A stretch of DNA of 64,000 nucleotides from Pontibacter harenae. GTDB taxonomy: Bacteria; Bacteroidota; Bacteroidia; Cytophagales; Hymenobacteraceae. Shown piece by piece: positions 17,351 to 25,756 of the stretch (its first letter is position 1; each line of letters starts with the position of its first letter). The notes under the pieces are model-generated. The model saw nothing but the letters and a program-made list of their open reading frames with translations, had not been told where the DNA came from and searched no databases. Position numbers and translations under genes: made by a program. The stretch spans positions 62,001 to 126,000 of the forward strand of contig NZ_JAJJWH010000011.1 in the NCBI RefSeq assembly GCF_020907245.1, read 5' to 3'.

Positions 17351-17572
17351 TTAAAATAACCTCCTGAAAAGCCAAAGCAGGAAAGATAGCAGAATGCTCA
17401 GCAAAAGCATGCTGGTGATAGGGGCATAAAAGCGCATATTCTTACGCTCTACCTTAATGTCGCCAGGTAAATTGCCAAACCAACTAAACTTATCGCCAGC
17501 CAACCAAACTACCAAACCGATCAAGACCAAAACTACACCCGCTACAACTATGTACTTTCCTACTGGCTGCAT
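17351..17572 (-). CDS. DUF2905 small membrane protein
   Basis: The 73-residue protein has two membrane segments (about 7-25 and 50-70) flanking the conserved loop FSWFGNLPGDIKVERKN. This loop and the overall size match DUF2905, a small inner-membrane family of unknown function. Confidence 0.85.
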   Translation of the reverse strand: MQPVGKYIVVAGVVLVLIGLVVWLAGDKFSWFGNLPGDIKVERKNMRFYAPITSMLLLSILLSFLLWLFRRLF

Positions 17573-17630
17573 TTATCTTTGTTATTTGTTAATTAGATCA
17601 AGTTAACTCACGGGGGTAAAGAAAGCTCTA

Positions 17631-18242
17631 CTACTTAAACCGAATTCGTAACCCCGCAGACACGTTCATGATATCCCAAAGCGAGAGTCCGTCCTCTTTT
17701 ACCCAGGAAGTCAGGATCAGGTCAAAAGTTCCTACTTCAGCGTATAAGCTAGCATCCCGTAGCAGCTTTTGCTGCTCTCCAAATTTATAATTAACAGACG
17801 AACCTGCAAAACCTAGTATCCTGACGGCAGAAGACCACCAATAGTAGCCCTTAGGATAATTATCTCCCCAGGATAAGGCATATCTGTCTCCGAAGTAATA
17901 GCTACCTGCCAGTCCCACGCGTAAAGGCGTAACACTGTACCGCTCGCTTATGCTAACAAGGAATGGGTGATAAGTTCCTTTTAAAGTAAGTAGGTGATTG
18001 GGGGTTTCTCCATCAAACTTCGGTACATACCCATAAAGCAACTCAGCGCTTAGCTTCTCGTCAAAAAGGTCGTAGCTTGGCCCTACCGCCAACAAACCCA
18101 TATTACCAGCAAATTGTAACACCGCGCCATCAGGAACAAACCAGGTGCGCGATTTTGAAACACTATCCTGCAAAGTTGTTTCCTGTGCCTTAGCCAGCCA
18201 GGGCATACACCACAATGCCAGCAAAAGGTGTAATTTTCTCAT
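17631..18242 (-). CDS. Secreted beta-rich protein, probable outer-membrane barrel
   Basis: The 203-residue product has a Sec signal (MRKLHLLLALWCMPWLAKA, cleavage before Q20). The mature part has alternating hydrophobic strands and an aromatic girdle, and it ends in a strand finishing with phenylalanine (GLRIRFK). This is typical of a small outer-membrane beta-barrel. It starts 10 bp after the metallophosphoesterase stop and is probably co-transcribed with it. No specific family is recognised. Confidence 0.6.
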   Translation of the reverse strand: MRKLHLLLALWCMPWLAKAQETTLQDSVSKSRTWFVPDGAVLQFAGNMGLLAVGPSYDLFDEKLSAELLYGYVPKFDGETPNHLLTLKGTYHPFLVSISERYSVTPLRVGLAGSYYFGDRYALSWGDNYPKGYYWWSSAVRILGFAGSSVNYKFGEQQKLLRDASLYAEVGTFDLILTSWVKEDGLSLWDIMNVSAGLRIRFK

Positions 18243-18252
18243 TATTTAGTCT

Positions 18253-19155
18253 TTAGAACGCCACCCTTTCAAACTCAACTCCTCCGTTGTAAGCCGTCAT
18301 CACAATATATTCACGTTTGCTTGTGGTGGGTACATGAATGTGCTCTACTCCTATTTGTGCACTGTTTGCTGAAGAACTATTCGTAAGATTCACCTCTCCA
18401 AAATTGTTTAGGTTATCTATACTTTCCTGAGGATGTACTACGCCATCGGCCGTCATTCTGTAATAGTCGAAGCTGTGGTTGTGCCCATGTATAGAAAAAC
18501 TTGCCTTGTATTTGTTTATGATCTCTTCATAGCGCCTCGATTTTTCTTTCCCAAACTCATTACTTGTTGGAGGAATATGCGACACCACAAACACCTGATC
18601 ATATTGTGAGGTGTCAGCAAACTGCTGTTCCAGCCAACTCAGGTTTGGGGCTTGCTTGTCAAACTCAAGGTAGTTCGTGTTTAGAAAGATAAACTTGCGC
18701 CGCCCTACCGTAAAGCTGAAATCAAAGTCTCCGTACATGGCTTGGTAAACTTCTTTGCCGTTATTGGTGGCATCGTGGTTACCAACTACTGCCACACATG
18801 GCACTTTCAGTTTCCGCAAGCTTCTGTGAATAAGTTTATGTTCCTTCAGCAGTCCGAAATCTGTTATATCTCCGCCATGCAGCACAAAAGCTACGTCGTT
18901 TCGGGTATTAACATGTGCCACCATGGCATCGTTGTCTCCATAAAAACCTTGGGTGTCTCCTGTCAGCACAAACCGAACGGTATCGCTAGCCCTTAAGTTA
19001 AGGGCCTCTATTCGAGCAACATTTTTGGCGTTCAGATCTTTTTCCCCGTTCTTTAGTCGGACTTCGTAGGGGCTATATTCAAACTTCTCGCAAGACGACA
19101 AAAGGAATACCAGCACAAACTGCACTAGTACGTATGGTATAATATTTCTTTTCAT
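18253..19155 (-). CDS. Metallophosphoesterase lipoprotein
   Basis: The 300-residue product has a lipoprotein signal ending LLSSC (Cys22). The calcineurin-like metal-binding motifs appear in order: TGDTQG (about 65), GGDITD (about 94), GNHD (about 125), SHIPP (about 193) and HGHNH (about 224). It is therefore an exported, lipid-anchored two-metal phosphoesterase; the substrate could be a nucleotide, phospholipid or phosphoprotein. It is followed after 10 bp by the beta-barrel gene, suggesting a joint envelope operon. Confidence 0.88.
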   Translation of the reverse strand: MKRNIIPYVLVQFVLVFLLSSCEKFEYSPYEVRLKNGEKDLNAKNVARIEALNLRASDTVRFVLTGDTQGFYGDNDAMVAHVNTRNDVAFVLHGGDITDFGLLKEHKLIHRSLRKLKVPCVAVVGNHDATNNGKEVYQAMYGDFDFSFTVGRRKFIFLNTNYLEFDKQAPNLSWLEQQFADTSQYDQVFVVSHIPPTSNEFGKEKSRRYEEIINKYKASFSIHGHNHSFDYYRMTADGVVHPQESIDNLNNFGEVNLTNSSSANSAQIGVEHIHVPTTSKREYIVMTAYNGGVEFERVAF

Positions 19156-19297
19156 TTCTCATAGCTTTCATAGTATCAACTAAAGTAGCAGTACCTTGTT
19201 TTATACTTCACGAATTGCACTTAGTTTCAGCGACACTAGTATTATGAAGATACCTTAACAAGAGAAATGGTTGCATCAGGAATAATTACTCTCTATT

Positions 19298-20170
19298 CTA
19301 TATTATTTTATAATTCCTATATTCTCCTAACCTTTTACCAGTAATCTTCTCCACGAAAAGTTTTATTCTGTCTTTCAGTTTAAGGTGATTTTTGCTCAGG
19401 TCGTGGTTAAATTTCCAGTTAAGCCTTTCTATTCTTTCTTGCATTACTTTTGGGTGAGAACCTTCGTACAGCCTGAGAGCATCTATACCCGAGTAATCAA
19501 ACTCTTCTGCTTTCACCACTATCTTTTCCAGTTGCTCATCGGAGTGCCATAGCTTTCCAAAGCTCTCGTGCTTTCCCTGCATCGCCTTGGGCTCTTTTAC
19601 CCATCCGTAGTGATGCATATAGGCATCAACCAGCTTTACATTCAGCTTATGGTTGTCGCCTTTCCGAAAGCCCTGTGCATCACGAAAAGAATAGATATCC
19701 TTCCGCTTCCGAACCACCCTTATCTCCCGACGGTACCAACGCAATGAGTCGCCAACATAATCATAAGAACCGTAAAAGTGGCGATACTTCAGTAGCAGCC
19801 CATCTACTTCAGGTGCATCTTTATACTTTTGCATGGCCTCGCGTACAGCATCCAGGTATTGCTCATGAAGCACTTCATCGCCTTGAATGTAAAAAGCCCA
19901 ATCTGCGTCTTCTGACACAGCCGCGAAAGCTTTATTTGTTTCCACAGCCAACACATGTCCACCTTCTCGCAAGCTATCGTCCCAAACAGTTTCTATTATC
20001 TTTATTTTAGGTGAATTTATCCCCTGGATCAGACCAAGCGTATCGTCTTCTGACTTGCCCACGGCAACCACTACTTCATCGCACAGCGGAAGTATAGACA
20101 GGATAGCCTCTACAACTGGATAGTCGTATTTGATGGCGTTTCGGACAAAAGTAAACCCACTGACTTTCAT
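19298..20170 (-). CDS. Glycosyltransferase family 2-like protein
   Basis: The 290-residue protein starts MKVSGFTFVRNAIKYDYPV, the VRNA start typical of GT2-type glycosyltransferases. It continues with LCDEVVVAVGKSEDDT and a DxD-like YIQGDEVLH segment. No membrane segment is seen, so it acts in the cytoplasm or at the inner membrane face, probably in surface-glycan or lipid glycosylation. A promoter word lies 25 bp before the start (20195-20202). Confidence 0.78.
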   Translation of the reverse strand: MKVSGFTFVRNAIKYDYPVVEAILSILPLCDEVVVAVGKSEDDTLGLIQGINSPKIKIIETVWDDSLREGGHVLAVETNKAFAAVSEDADWAFYIQGDEVLHEQYLDAVREAMQKYKDAPEVDGLLLKYRHFYGSYDYVGDSLRWYRREIRVVRKRKDIYSFRDAQGFRKGDNHKLNVKLVDAYMHHYGWVKEPKAMQGKHESFGKLWHSDEQLEKIVVKAEEFDYSGIDALRLYEGSHPKVMQERIERLNWKFNHDLSKNHLKLKDRIKLFVEKITGKRLGEYRNYKII

Positions 20171-20471
20171 TATAGCTTCTTTATGCTTCGGCTACAAAAG
20201 TATAAAACTAAACCAGATGGCGCACCAAAGACAACCAATATGCCACTACTTCTCTTCGGAAACAGGCTCGGAAATAAGCGCCAAAAGCAGTAACTTTGAA
20301 AGCTAGTGTGACGGCTGCGCCTAATTAAGAATCAGAAATCAAGAATTAGAAATTTTGCTTATTCGTGCGGTATAAGCATCCGAACAGGCTAACTTCTCAT
20401 TCTTTATTAGTCAAGAAAAGAGTCTAACTTCTAAAATCTAGCTTCTATAATCTCATTAAATCTTCTTTACC
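20171..20471. other. Divergent intergenic region with AATTAGAAATT-type simple repeats
   Basis: The 301-bp region carries promoters in both directions (20195-20202 on minus, a TAACTTTG word at 20291-20298 on plus). It also holds a degenerate run built on AAGAATTAGAAATT (about 20325-20360), which resembles the segment before cysD at 38327-38356. No coding sequence is seen. Confidence 0.45.
20195..20202 (-). promoter_or_regulatory. Candidate promoter of the GT2 gene
   Basis: The minus strand reads TACTTTTG, an exact TAnnTTTG match 25 bp before the start codon. A TTTG word lies on the same strand at 20226-20229, 23 nt upstream, close to the expected -33 position. Confidence 0.5.
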
Positions 20472-22922
20472 TTGAAAGTTTGCATTGCTGAAAAACCGAG
20501 TGTCGCCCGCGAGATAGCCATGGTAATTGGTGCTAAAACCAAGAAAGACGGCTACTACGAGGGCAACGGCTACCAGGTAACCTGGACCTTTGGCCACTTT
20601 TGCCAGCTGCGCGAACCTGATGATTACCGCCCCGAGTGGAAGCGCTGGAGTATGTACGACCTTCCCATGCTGCCCGAGCGCTACGGCATTAAACTTATAC
20701 AGAACAAGGGGGTAGAGCAGCAGTTTAAAATAATTGAGAAACTGCTGGAAAAAGCCAAGGAAGTGATAAACTGTGGTGACGCAGGGCAGGAAGGAGAAGT
20801 AATTCAACGCTGGGTACTAACGGAGGCAAAATACAAAAGGCCTTTCAAACGCCTCTGGATTTCATCGCTTACAGAAGAAGCCATACGCCAAGGTTTTGCC
20901 AAACTACGCGAAGGTTCTGAGTTCGATTCGCTTTACCAGGCTGGTAAAAGCCGCGCCATTGGCGATTGGCTGCTGGGCCTGAATGCCACCCGATTGTTTA
21001 CTTTAAAATACGGGCAAGGCAGGCAAACGCTTTCAATAGGCCGTGTGCAAACACCCACGCTGGCTATGCTGGTGAACCGCCACCACGAAATCGCCAACTT
21101 TGTGCCGCAACCCTATTGGGAGCTCAAAACACTTTACCGCGAAACCACCTTTTCCAGCACCAATGGCCGTTTTCAGAAAGAGGAAGAGGCGCAGAAGATA
21201 TTAGAGGCGATACAACAAGCGGAGCTGAAGATTACGGATGTTGACACTAAAAAAGGCACAGAGTCGCCGCCTAAGCTTTTCGACCTGACCTCGCTGCAGA
21301 TTGAGTGCAACAACAAACTGAGCCTTTCGGCAGATGAAACCCTGAAGACGGTGCAGAGCCTCTACGAGAAGAAAGTGGTTTCCTATCCGCGTGTAGACAC
21401 TACCTTTTTGCCAGACGATATCTACCCGAAAATACCTGGCATTTTGCAGGGCCTGAGCAACTATAGCCAGGAAGTGGCGCTGCTGCTGCAAAGCAAAATC
21501 AGAAAAACAAAGAAAGTATTTAACAATAACAAAGTAACCGATCACCACGCCATTATACCGACAGGTGCAGCGGCAGGTGGTTTGTACGGTCGTGAGGCCG
21601 AAGTTTACGACATTATTACGCGTCGCTTTATAGCGGCTTTTTACCCCGATTGTATTGTTAGTAATACTACAGTGATGGCAGAATCGGCTGGTTATACTTT
21701 CCGAGTGAAAGGAAAGCAGATACTGGAGCCAGGCTGGCGGGTTATTTATGGTGCTGAGGATATAAAATCGTCCGATACGCCTTCGGGTAAAGATGGTAAA
21801 GACGAGGAGGAAGCCGCGGGTGTTTTACCTCACTTTGATATTGGCGAGCATGGTCCGCATCAGCCGTTGCTGGACAAGAAAATGACAAACCCGCCGCGCG
21901 AATATACCGAGGCTACTCTGCTTAGAGCCATGGAAACAGCTGGCAGGCAAGTGGAGGACGAGGAACTGAAGGATGCGCTAAAGGAAAACGGCATCGGCAG
22001 GCCATCTACTCGTGCTGCTATTATAGAAACGTTGTTTAAGCGCCAGTATATCCGAAAGGAAAAGAAAAAAATAATTCCTACTCAAATGGGAATTGACCTG
22101 ATTGGCGTGATCAAAAACCAGACACTGAAGTCGGCGGAGATGACGGGGCAATGGGAACGCAAGCTACGCCAGATTGAAGGCGGAGAGTTTAAAGCGGAGG
22201 CTTTTTTGCAGGAACTGCAGGACTTTGTGGTAAACCTGGTGCAGGAAGTAAAGTACGACAAAGCCACCGTAACCCTTGAGCCGCAGCAGGAAGCAGCAAC
22301 ACCTGTTGCTAAAGAAGGAAAAGAGAAAGGCAAGAAGAAAGAGAAGCCAGCAAAGACCGAAACACAAATAGCAGGCCTTGGCTCCTGCCCTGCCTGCAAA
22401 GAAGGTCATATATTGAAGGGCTCGAAAGCCTATGGCTGCATTCGCTACAAAGAAGGTTGCCGTTTCCTGATTCCGTTTGAGCAGCACGGCAAGCAGCTAA
22501 CCGAAAAGCAGGTTACCACCTTGCTTAGCAAAGGCAAAACGGGAACGATAAAAGGCTTTAAGAACGACAGCGGCGATAGCTTTGATGCTATCGTAAAACT
22601 AGACGCTAACTTCCAGCTACTGTTTGAGCAGGCAGAAAAAGCCAGTAGCGCAAATCCCTTTGAGAAATGTCCACGTTGCAAGCAAGGTAAACTACTGAAG
22701 GGCAAAGCTGCCTACGGTTGCAGCCGCTTTAGAGAAGGTTGCCAATTTGTGGTTCCTTTTGAGATGGGTGGTAAGCAGCTAACTGAAAAACAAATCGGGA
22801 CACTGTTGCTGAAAGGCAAAACAGGAAAGATAAAAGGCTTTACTTCAGCTAAAACAGGCAACGCCTTCGATGCATCCCTAACTATAAACGAGCAAGGCCA
22901 AGTAGTCTACCAGTTCGATTAA
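20472..22922 (+). CDS. topB: DNA topoisomerase III (type IA)
   Basis: The 816-residue product starts with TTG; MKVCIAEKPSVAREIA is the standard start of the family, so this start is right. The Toprim motif GDAGQEGE lies at 102-109, and the active-site tyrosine is Tyr305 in VVSYPRVDTTFLPDD. HHAIIPTG and RPSTRAAIIETL are further type IA signatures. The C-terminus carries two near-identical zinc-ribbon/repeat modules (CPACKEGHILKGSKAYGC at about 640 and CPRCKQGKLLKGKAAYGC at about 733). The enzyme relaxes and decatenates single-strand-containing DNA, usually with a RecQ helicase. It is a single gene followed by a hairpin at 22928-22962. Confidence 0.95.
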   Translation: MKVCIAEKPSVAREIAMVIGAKTKKDGYYEGNGYQVTWTFGHFCQLREPDDYRPEWKRWSMYDLPMLPERYGIKLIQNKGVEQQFKIIEKLLEKAKEVINCGDAGQEGEVIQRWVLTEAKYKRPFKRLWISSLTEEAIRQGFAKLREGSEFDSLYQAGKSRAIGDWLLGLNATRLFTLKYGQGRQTLSIGRVQTPTLAMLVNRHHEIANFVPQPYWELKTLYRETTFSSTNGRFQKEEEAQKILEAIQQAELKITDVDTKKGTESPPKLFDLTSLQIECNNKLSLSADETLKTVQSLYEKKVVSYPRVDTTFLPDDIYPKIPGILQGLSNYSQEVALLLQSKIRKTKKVFNNNKVTDHHAIIPTGAAAGGLYGREAEVYDIITRRFIAAFYPDCIVSNTTVMAESAGYTFRVKGKQILEPGWRVIYGAEDIKSSDTPSGKDGKDEEEAAGVLPHFDIGEHGPHQPLLDKKMTNPPREYTEATLLRAMETAGRQVEDEELKDALKENGIGRPSTRAAIIETLFKRQYIRKEKKKIIPTQMGIDLIGVIKNQTLKSAEMTGQWERKLRQIEGGEFKAEAFLQELQDFVVNLVQEVKYDKATVTLEPQQEAATPVAKEGKEKGKKKEKPAKTETQIAGLGSCPACKEGHILKGSKAYGCIRYKEGCRFLIPFEQHGKQLTEKQVTTLLSKGKTGTIKGFKNDSGDSFDAIVKLDANFQLLFEQAEKASSANPFEKCPRCKQGKLLKGKAAYGCSRFREGCQFVVPFEMGGKQLTEKQIGTLLLKGKTGKIKGFTSAKTGNAFDASLTINEQGQVVYQFD

Positions 22923-22927
22923 AAGCC

Positions 22928-22962
22928 AGGGGCGGCAGCTATTTATTTTAGCTGCCGCCCCT
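22928..22962. terminator. Hairpin downstream of topB
   Basis: A perfect 13-bp GC-rich stem (22928-22940 with 22950-22962) has a 9-nt AT loop. It sits 5 bp after the topB stop and is followed by an AT-rich sequence, though not a pure T-run. Confidence 0.7.
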
Positions 22963-22997
22963 AGTTATAAATATCAAACTTAACCTGTTAGCTAGGA

Positions 22998-23036
22998 AAA
23001 AACTTTCTAACTTTCTAACTTTCTAACTCTTCACTA
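22998..23036. repeat. Tandem ACTTTCTA simple repeat
   Basis: The octamer ACTTTCTA is repeated at about 8-bp period three times directly before the lipoprotein stop codon. The same words recur upstream of cysD (38384-38420). It looks like a simple-sequence tract that has spread in intergenic DNA. Confidence 0.5.
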
Positions 23037-23432
23037 CTGCACTCTAAAGCTAACTTCTTTTGTAGCAAGGTTTGTTCGGCCATCGGTAGCATTCACTTCT
23101 AATTTGTAAGTTCCTGACTCAAAAGCATTAACTGATACCAGTGTATCGAACTCAACAATGTTTTTGTCTGGCGTTTTTTTAAAACTAACTAAAGGAGTTA
23201 CAGCGTTATCCTTTTTAATTAGGAAGTTAAGCTCCTTTACAGCGTCTTTATCCGTTACTATCACATCTATAGACACTCCCTGTGCTTTCGTTATGTTCTG
23301 ATTTGCTACAGGGGCTTTTAGCGTCAGATTAGGAACAGAACCGTCTGGCGTTAACCCATCATCAAACAAATCATCACATGCCGCAAACAGAACCAATGCA
23401 GCCACGCTGCATATCACTGATCTTAATTTCAT
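23034..23432 (-). CDS. Putative lipoprotein with Ig-like fold
   Basis: The 132-residue product has a lipoprotein signal ending LFAAC (Cys19). The mature part is a single beta-sandwich-like module: APVANQNITKAQGVSIDVIVTDKDAVKEL... ending YKLEVNATDGRTNLATKEVSF. This resembles DUF4625-type or other Ig-like lipoprotein domains of Bacteroidota. It is a single gene with no known partner. Confidence 0.65.
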   Translation of the reverse strand: MKLRSVICSVAALVLFAACDDLFDDGLTPDGSVPNLTLKAPVANQNITKAQGVSIDVIVTDKDAVKELNFLIKKDNAVTPLVSFKKTPDKNIVEFDTLVSVNAFESGTYKLEVNATDGRTNLATKEVSFRVQ

Positions 23433-23872
23433 ACAATTAAATTTTACCCATTAAAACTGGCGGGCCTTACCTCTGGCTAAAGAGCACAACCTCGCTATTT
23501 AGATTCAACTGGCTAAACTAACTAAGCCAAATTTCCTGCTAATGTACAAAAGTTTACTTCTGAACCGAAAGCATATTTAATCTTAAATATGCAATCATAA
23601 GCTTGCTTAACCATTGTTTAAAAGTAGCAGTTCCTTGTTATGTTTTTATTAAAAATTAATCCTATTTTTTAGAATAGCTAGAGTGGCTACTCCTGACCAT
23701 GTATAAATAAGCAGGAAACACAGCGCTAGCTTTGTTTCCTACTATCATGATGCAGTATAGCCCTTTGAGGTGCGGGATAACTTATAGCTGTTTATGTCGT
23801 AAAAAAATGTAGCGGATGTATAATCTGCCTTGACAAAAGAAATATTTGTGTAACATAAAATAAGACTAACTT
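23433..23872. other. 440-bp intergenic region with palindromes
   Basis: Two inverted repeats are visible. GCATATTTAA-tc-TTAAATATGC spans 23571-23592 and could be an operator for either divergent gene. AGGAAACA ... TGTTTCCT lies at about 23713-23741. The rest is AT-rich, with no coding sequence and no exact -7 word recognised. Confidence 0.45.
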
Positions 23873-24841
23873 ATGAGAAGCTATGAAAATTCGGGGTATA
23901 ACCCATATAATGACAATTACAGGAGCCAGAGCAGGAGTTCGGCAAGAAACTACTACTCTGACGATTTTGATTTAACAGGTCGTGAGCGAGGTGCACATGG
24001 TACAGACAGCTTTGGCAGCTCCCACAATAGTGCTTTAGGTACAGACCGTGATGTGAACGTAACATCTGGATACGGAGGTACTTCAACTTATGGTCGTTCA
24101 GCTGGCCGATCTAATAATTACGGCGGATCTAACTATGGCTCTTCGGACAATAACAACTACAGTTCAAGACAAAATTCTTACGGCGACGACCAGAGCTTTT
24201 CAAGAAGAGGCTCTAGCAACCGTTGGGACAACGACAGAGACAACTGGAACAACGACCGCAATGACCGCGGTTTCTTTGATAAAGCAGGAGACGAGGTAAA
24301 ATCGTGGTTTAACGACGATGACGATAGAAGAAGATCAGACGATAGAGGTTACTACAACAGAAGTAACAGCTACAACAGAAATAATGATTTCAACCGAGAC
24401 TATGACAACGATAGAAATGACCGAAACAACTCTGGTTCATCTCTAAACACAGGTTCATTCTACGGTTCCTCCTCAAACAACTGGAGCAACAACGCTGCCT
24501 CTCGCTACAGAACCAATGATTCAAGAAGATCAAACGATTGGACTGGCGACACTGATGGCTGGCGCAATAACTCTGGCTACAACAACGATCGCAACCGTTT
24601 TTCTTCGGACTACGACAGGGACAGAAACAACAACGATCGTGGCTTTTTTGACCGTGCCGGTGATGAAGTAAAATCCTGGTTTGGTGACGACGAGTCGGAG
24701 CGCCGCAGAAGAAGAGACGAAATGCGCGACCGCAACGATGATCAACGATATGGAAGGTCAGGAGGCACCTCTTCCAGAAGCACCTATAGCGGACCTCCCT
24801 ACTCTTACGGATCATCTTCTAGAAGAGATTATGAATGGTAG
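23873..24841 (+). CDS. Disordered protein with two SWFGD-type motifs
   Basis: The 322-residue product is made almost only of Asn, Ser, Asp, Arg, Gly and Tyr and is predicted to be disordered, with no signal peptide or membrane segment. Two nearly identical modules stand out: NDRGFFDKAGDEVKSWFNDD (131-150) and NDRGFFDRAGDEVKSWFGDD (254-273). The second is followed by a basic ERRRRRDEMRDR stretch. These match the short SWFGD motif that in many bacteria precedes a BON domain in stress-linked proteins; no BON domain is present here. The two DNA copies (about 24253-24315 and 24622-24690) are a local duplication. The function is unknown; a stress-induced cytoplasmic role is my inference. Confidence 0.8.
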   Translation: MRSYENSGYNPYNDNYRSQSRSSARNYYSDDFDLTGRERGAHGTDSFGSSHNSALGTDRDVNVTSGYGGTSTYGRSAGRSNNYGGSNYGSSDNNNYSSRQNSYGDDQSFSRRGSSNRWDNDRDNWNNDRNDRGFFDKAGDEVKSWFNDDDDRRRSDDRGYYNRSNSYNRNNDFNRDYDNDRNDRNNSGSSLNTGSFYGSSSNNWSNNAASRYRTNDSRRSNDWTGDTDGWRNNSGYNNDRNRFSSDYDRDRNNNDRGFFDRAGDEVKSWFGDDESERRRRRDEMRDRNDDQRYGRSGGTSSRSTYSGPPYSYGSSSRRDYEW

Positions 24842-24917
24842 AAACTTAAACGGGTAATATTTTTTGTACAATCACCTGATTTAAGTTATACTTTGAATAG
24901 TGGATGAAACTCCACAG

Positions 24918-24950
24918 AAAAGCCCCGATGAAAAACATCGGGGCTTTTTA
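24918..24950 (+). terminator. Intrinsic terminator after SWFGD-motif gene
   Basis: A perfect 13-bp stem AAAAGCCCCGATG / CATCGGGGCTTTT with an A5 loop is followed by T on the plus strand. Confidence 0.88.
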
Positions 24951-24981
24951 CTTTTATAGCATCACGATAAACAAATTTTTA

Positions 24982-24989
24982 TACTTTTG
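24982..24989 (+). promoter_or_regulatory. Candidate -7 element for beta-barrel gene
   Basis: TACTTTTG is an exact TAnnTTTG match 71 bp upstream of the start codon at 25060, directly after the preceding terminator. Confidence 0.5.
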
Positions 24990-25059
24990 CCAACAAGACA
25001 TTTTGTGGTGTCTGCATACTCGCGCCATTAAATATTATTTCTACCCTTTTTAGATTATC

Positions 25060-25656
25060 ATGAAAAAAAGTTTTTTACTAGTACTGTTTGCACTCATGTC
25101 CAGCGCAGCTTTTGCTCAGTTTATGGGTATAAAGGGCGGTGCCAACTATTCCTCCTTTAAAGGCGACGACGCCAAAAACTTTGACTACCGAATGGGCTAC
25201 ACTGCTGGTTTGATGTACCAGCAACACATTAACAGTTTAGTGGGTATTCAGATTGAGGCTCTTTATACTTCTAAAGGAGCCAAAATCAAAAACACGAACA
25301 CAGAAGAAATATACAGGCTTAACTATGTGGATGTGCCGTTTCTGCTACATTTTTCTGCAAGTGGCATGTTTGTAGATGTTGGCCCGCAGGTGTCCTTCAT
25401 CACAAAAGGTCGCTATATACGCGAAACAACTTCTGGTTCTTCCACCACTACTGTTGATAATGAAATCACTGACCTTCCTTACCCTACAGATTTTAGCTAC
25501 GTGGCTGGTTTAGGCTTCAGAAACCGCGCTGGATTAGGTATAGAGTTAAGATACAACGGTGGTTTCAAGAACCTTTTTGACGAAGGTTCTTTAACCGACA
25601 GAAAGATTCGCAACTCTGGCTTCAAACTAATGCTGAGCTATATTGTAAGTCATTAA
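25060..25656 (+). CDS. PorT-like outer-membrane beta-barrel protein
   Basis: The 198-residue product has a clear Sec signal (MKKSFLLVLFALMSSAAFA, cleavage before Q20). The mature barrel begins GIKGGANYSSFKG and has the pattern of the PorT/OMP_b-brl_2 family: GYTAGLMYQQHI, IQIEALYTSKGAKI, LNYVDVPFLLHF, and a final strand LMLSYIVSH. It is probably an eight-stranded outer-membrane barrel of unknown role. Confidence 0.82.
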   Translation: MKKSFLLVLFALMSSAAFAQFMGIKGGANYSSFKGDDAKNFDYRMGYTAGLMYQQHINSLVGIQIEALYTSKGAKIKNTNTEEIYRLNYVDVPFLLHFSASGMFVDVGPQVSFITKGRYIRETTSGSSTTTVDNEITDLPYPTDFSYVAGLGFRNRAGLGIELRYNGGFKNLFDEGSLTDRKIRNSGFKLMLSYIVSH

Positions 25657-25668
25657 GCAGAAGATGAT

Positions 25669-25722
25669 GCTTTATACAAGAAAGGCCCTGACTACTAAGC
25701 CAGGGCCTTTCTTGTATAAAGC
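25669..25722. terminator. Bidirectional terminator, 22-bp perfect stem
   Basis: Positions 25669-25690 pair perfectly with 25701-25722 around a 10-nt loop. It lies between the convergent beta-barrel and histidine kinase genes and can terminate both. Confidence 0.9.
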
Positions 25723-25756
25723 TTAATCTCAACTTAAAGCAGCACCGAAAGCAAGT

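Noticed and set aside
19298-20170. GT2 gene as the missing arsenosugar transferase 2 (TIGR04283)
   Set aside because: Its length (290 residues) and motifs do not fit that short family, and it is separated from arsS by unrelated genes.
20445-20807. Minus-strand open frame overlapping the start of topB
   Set aside because: It is fully explained as the shadow of conserved topB codons and has no independent features.
24390-24815. Minus-strand cysteine/arginine-rich frame opposite the SWFGD-motif gene
   Set aside because: It arises from the biased Asn/Asp/Ser/Arg codons of the real gene on the plus strand.
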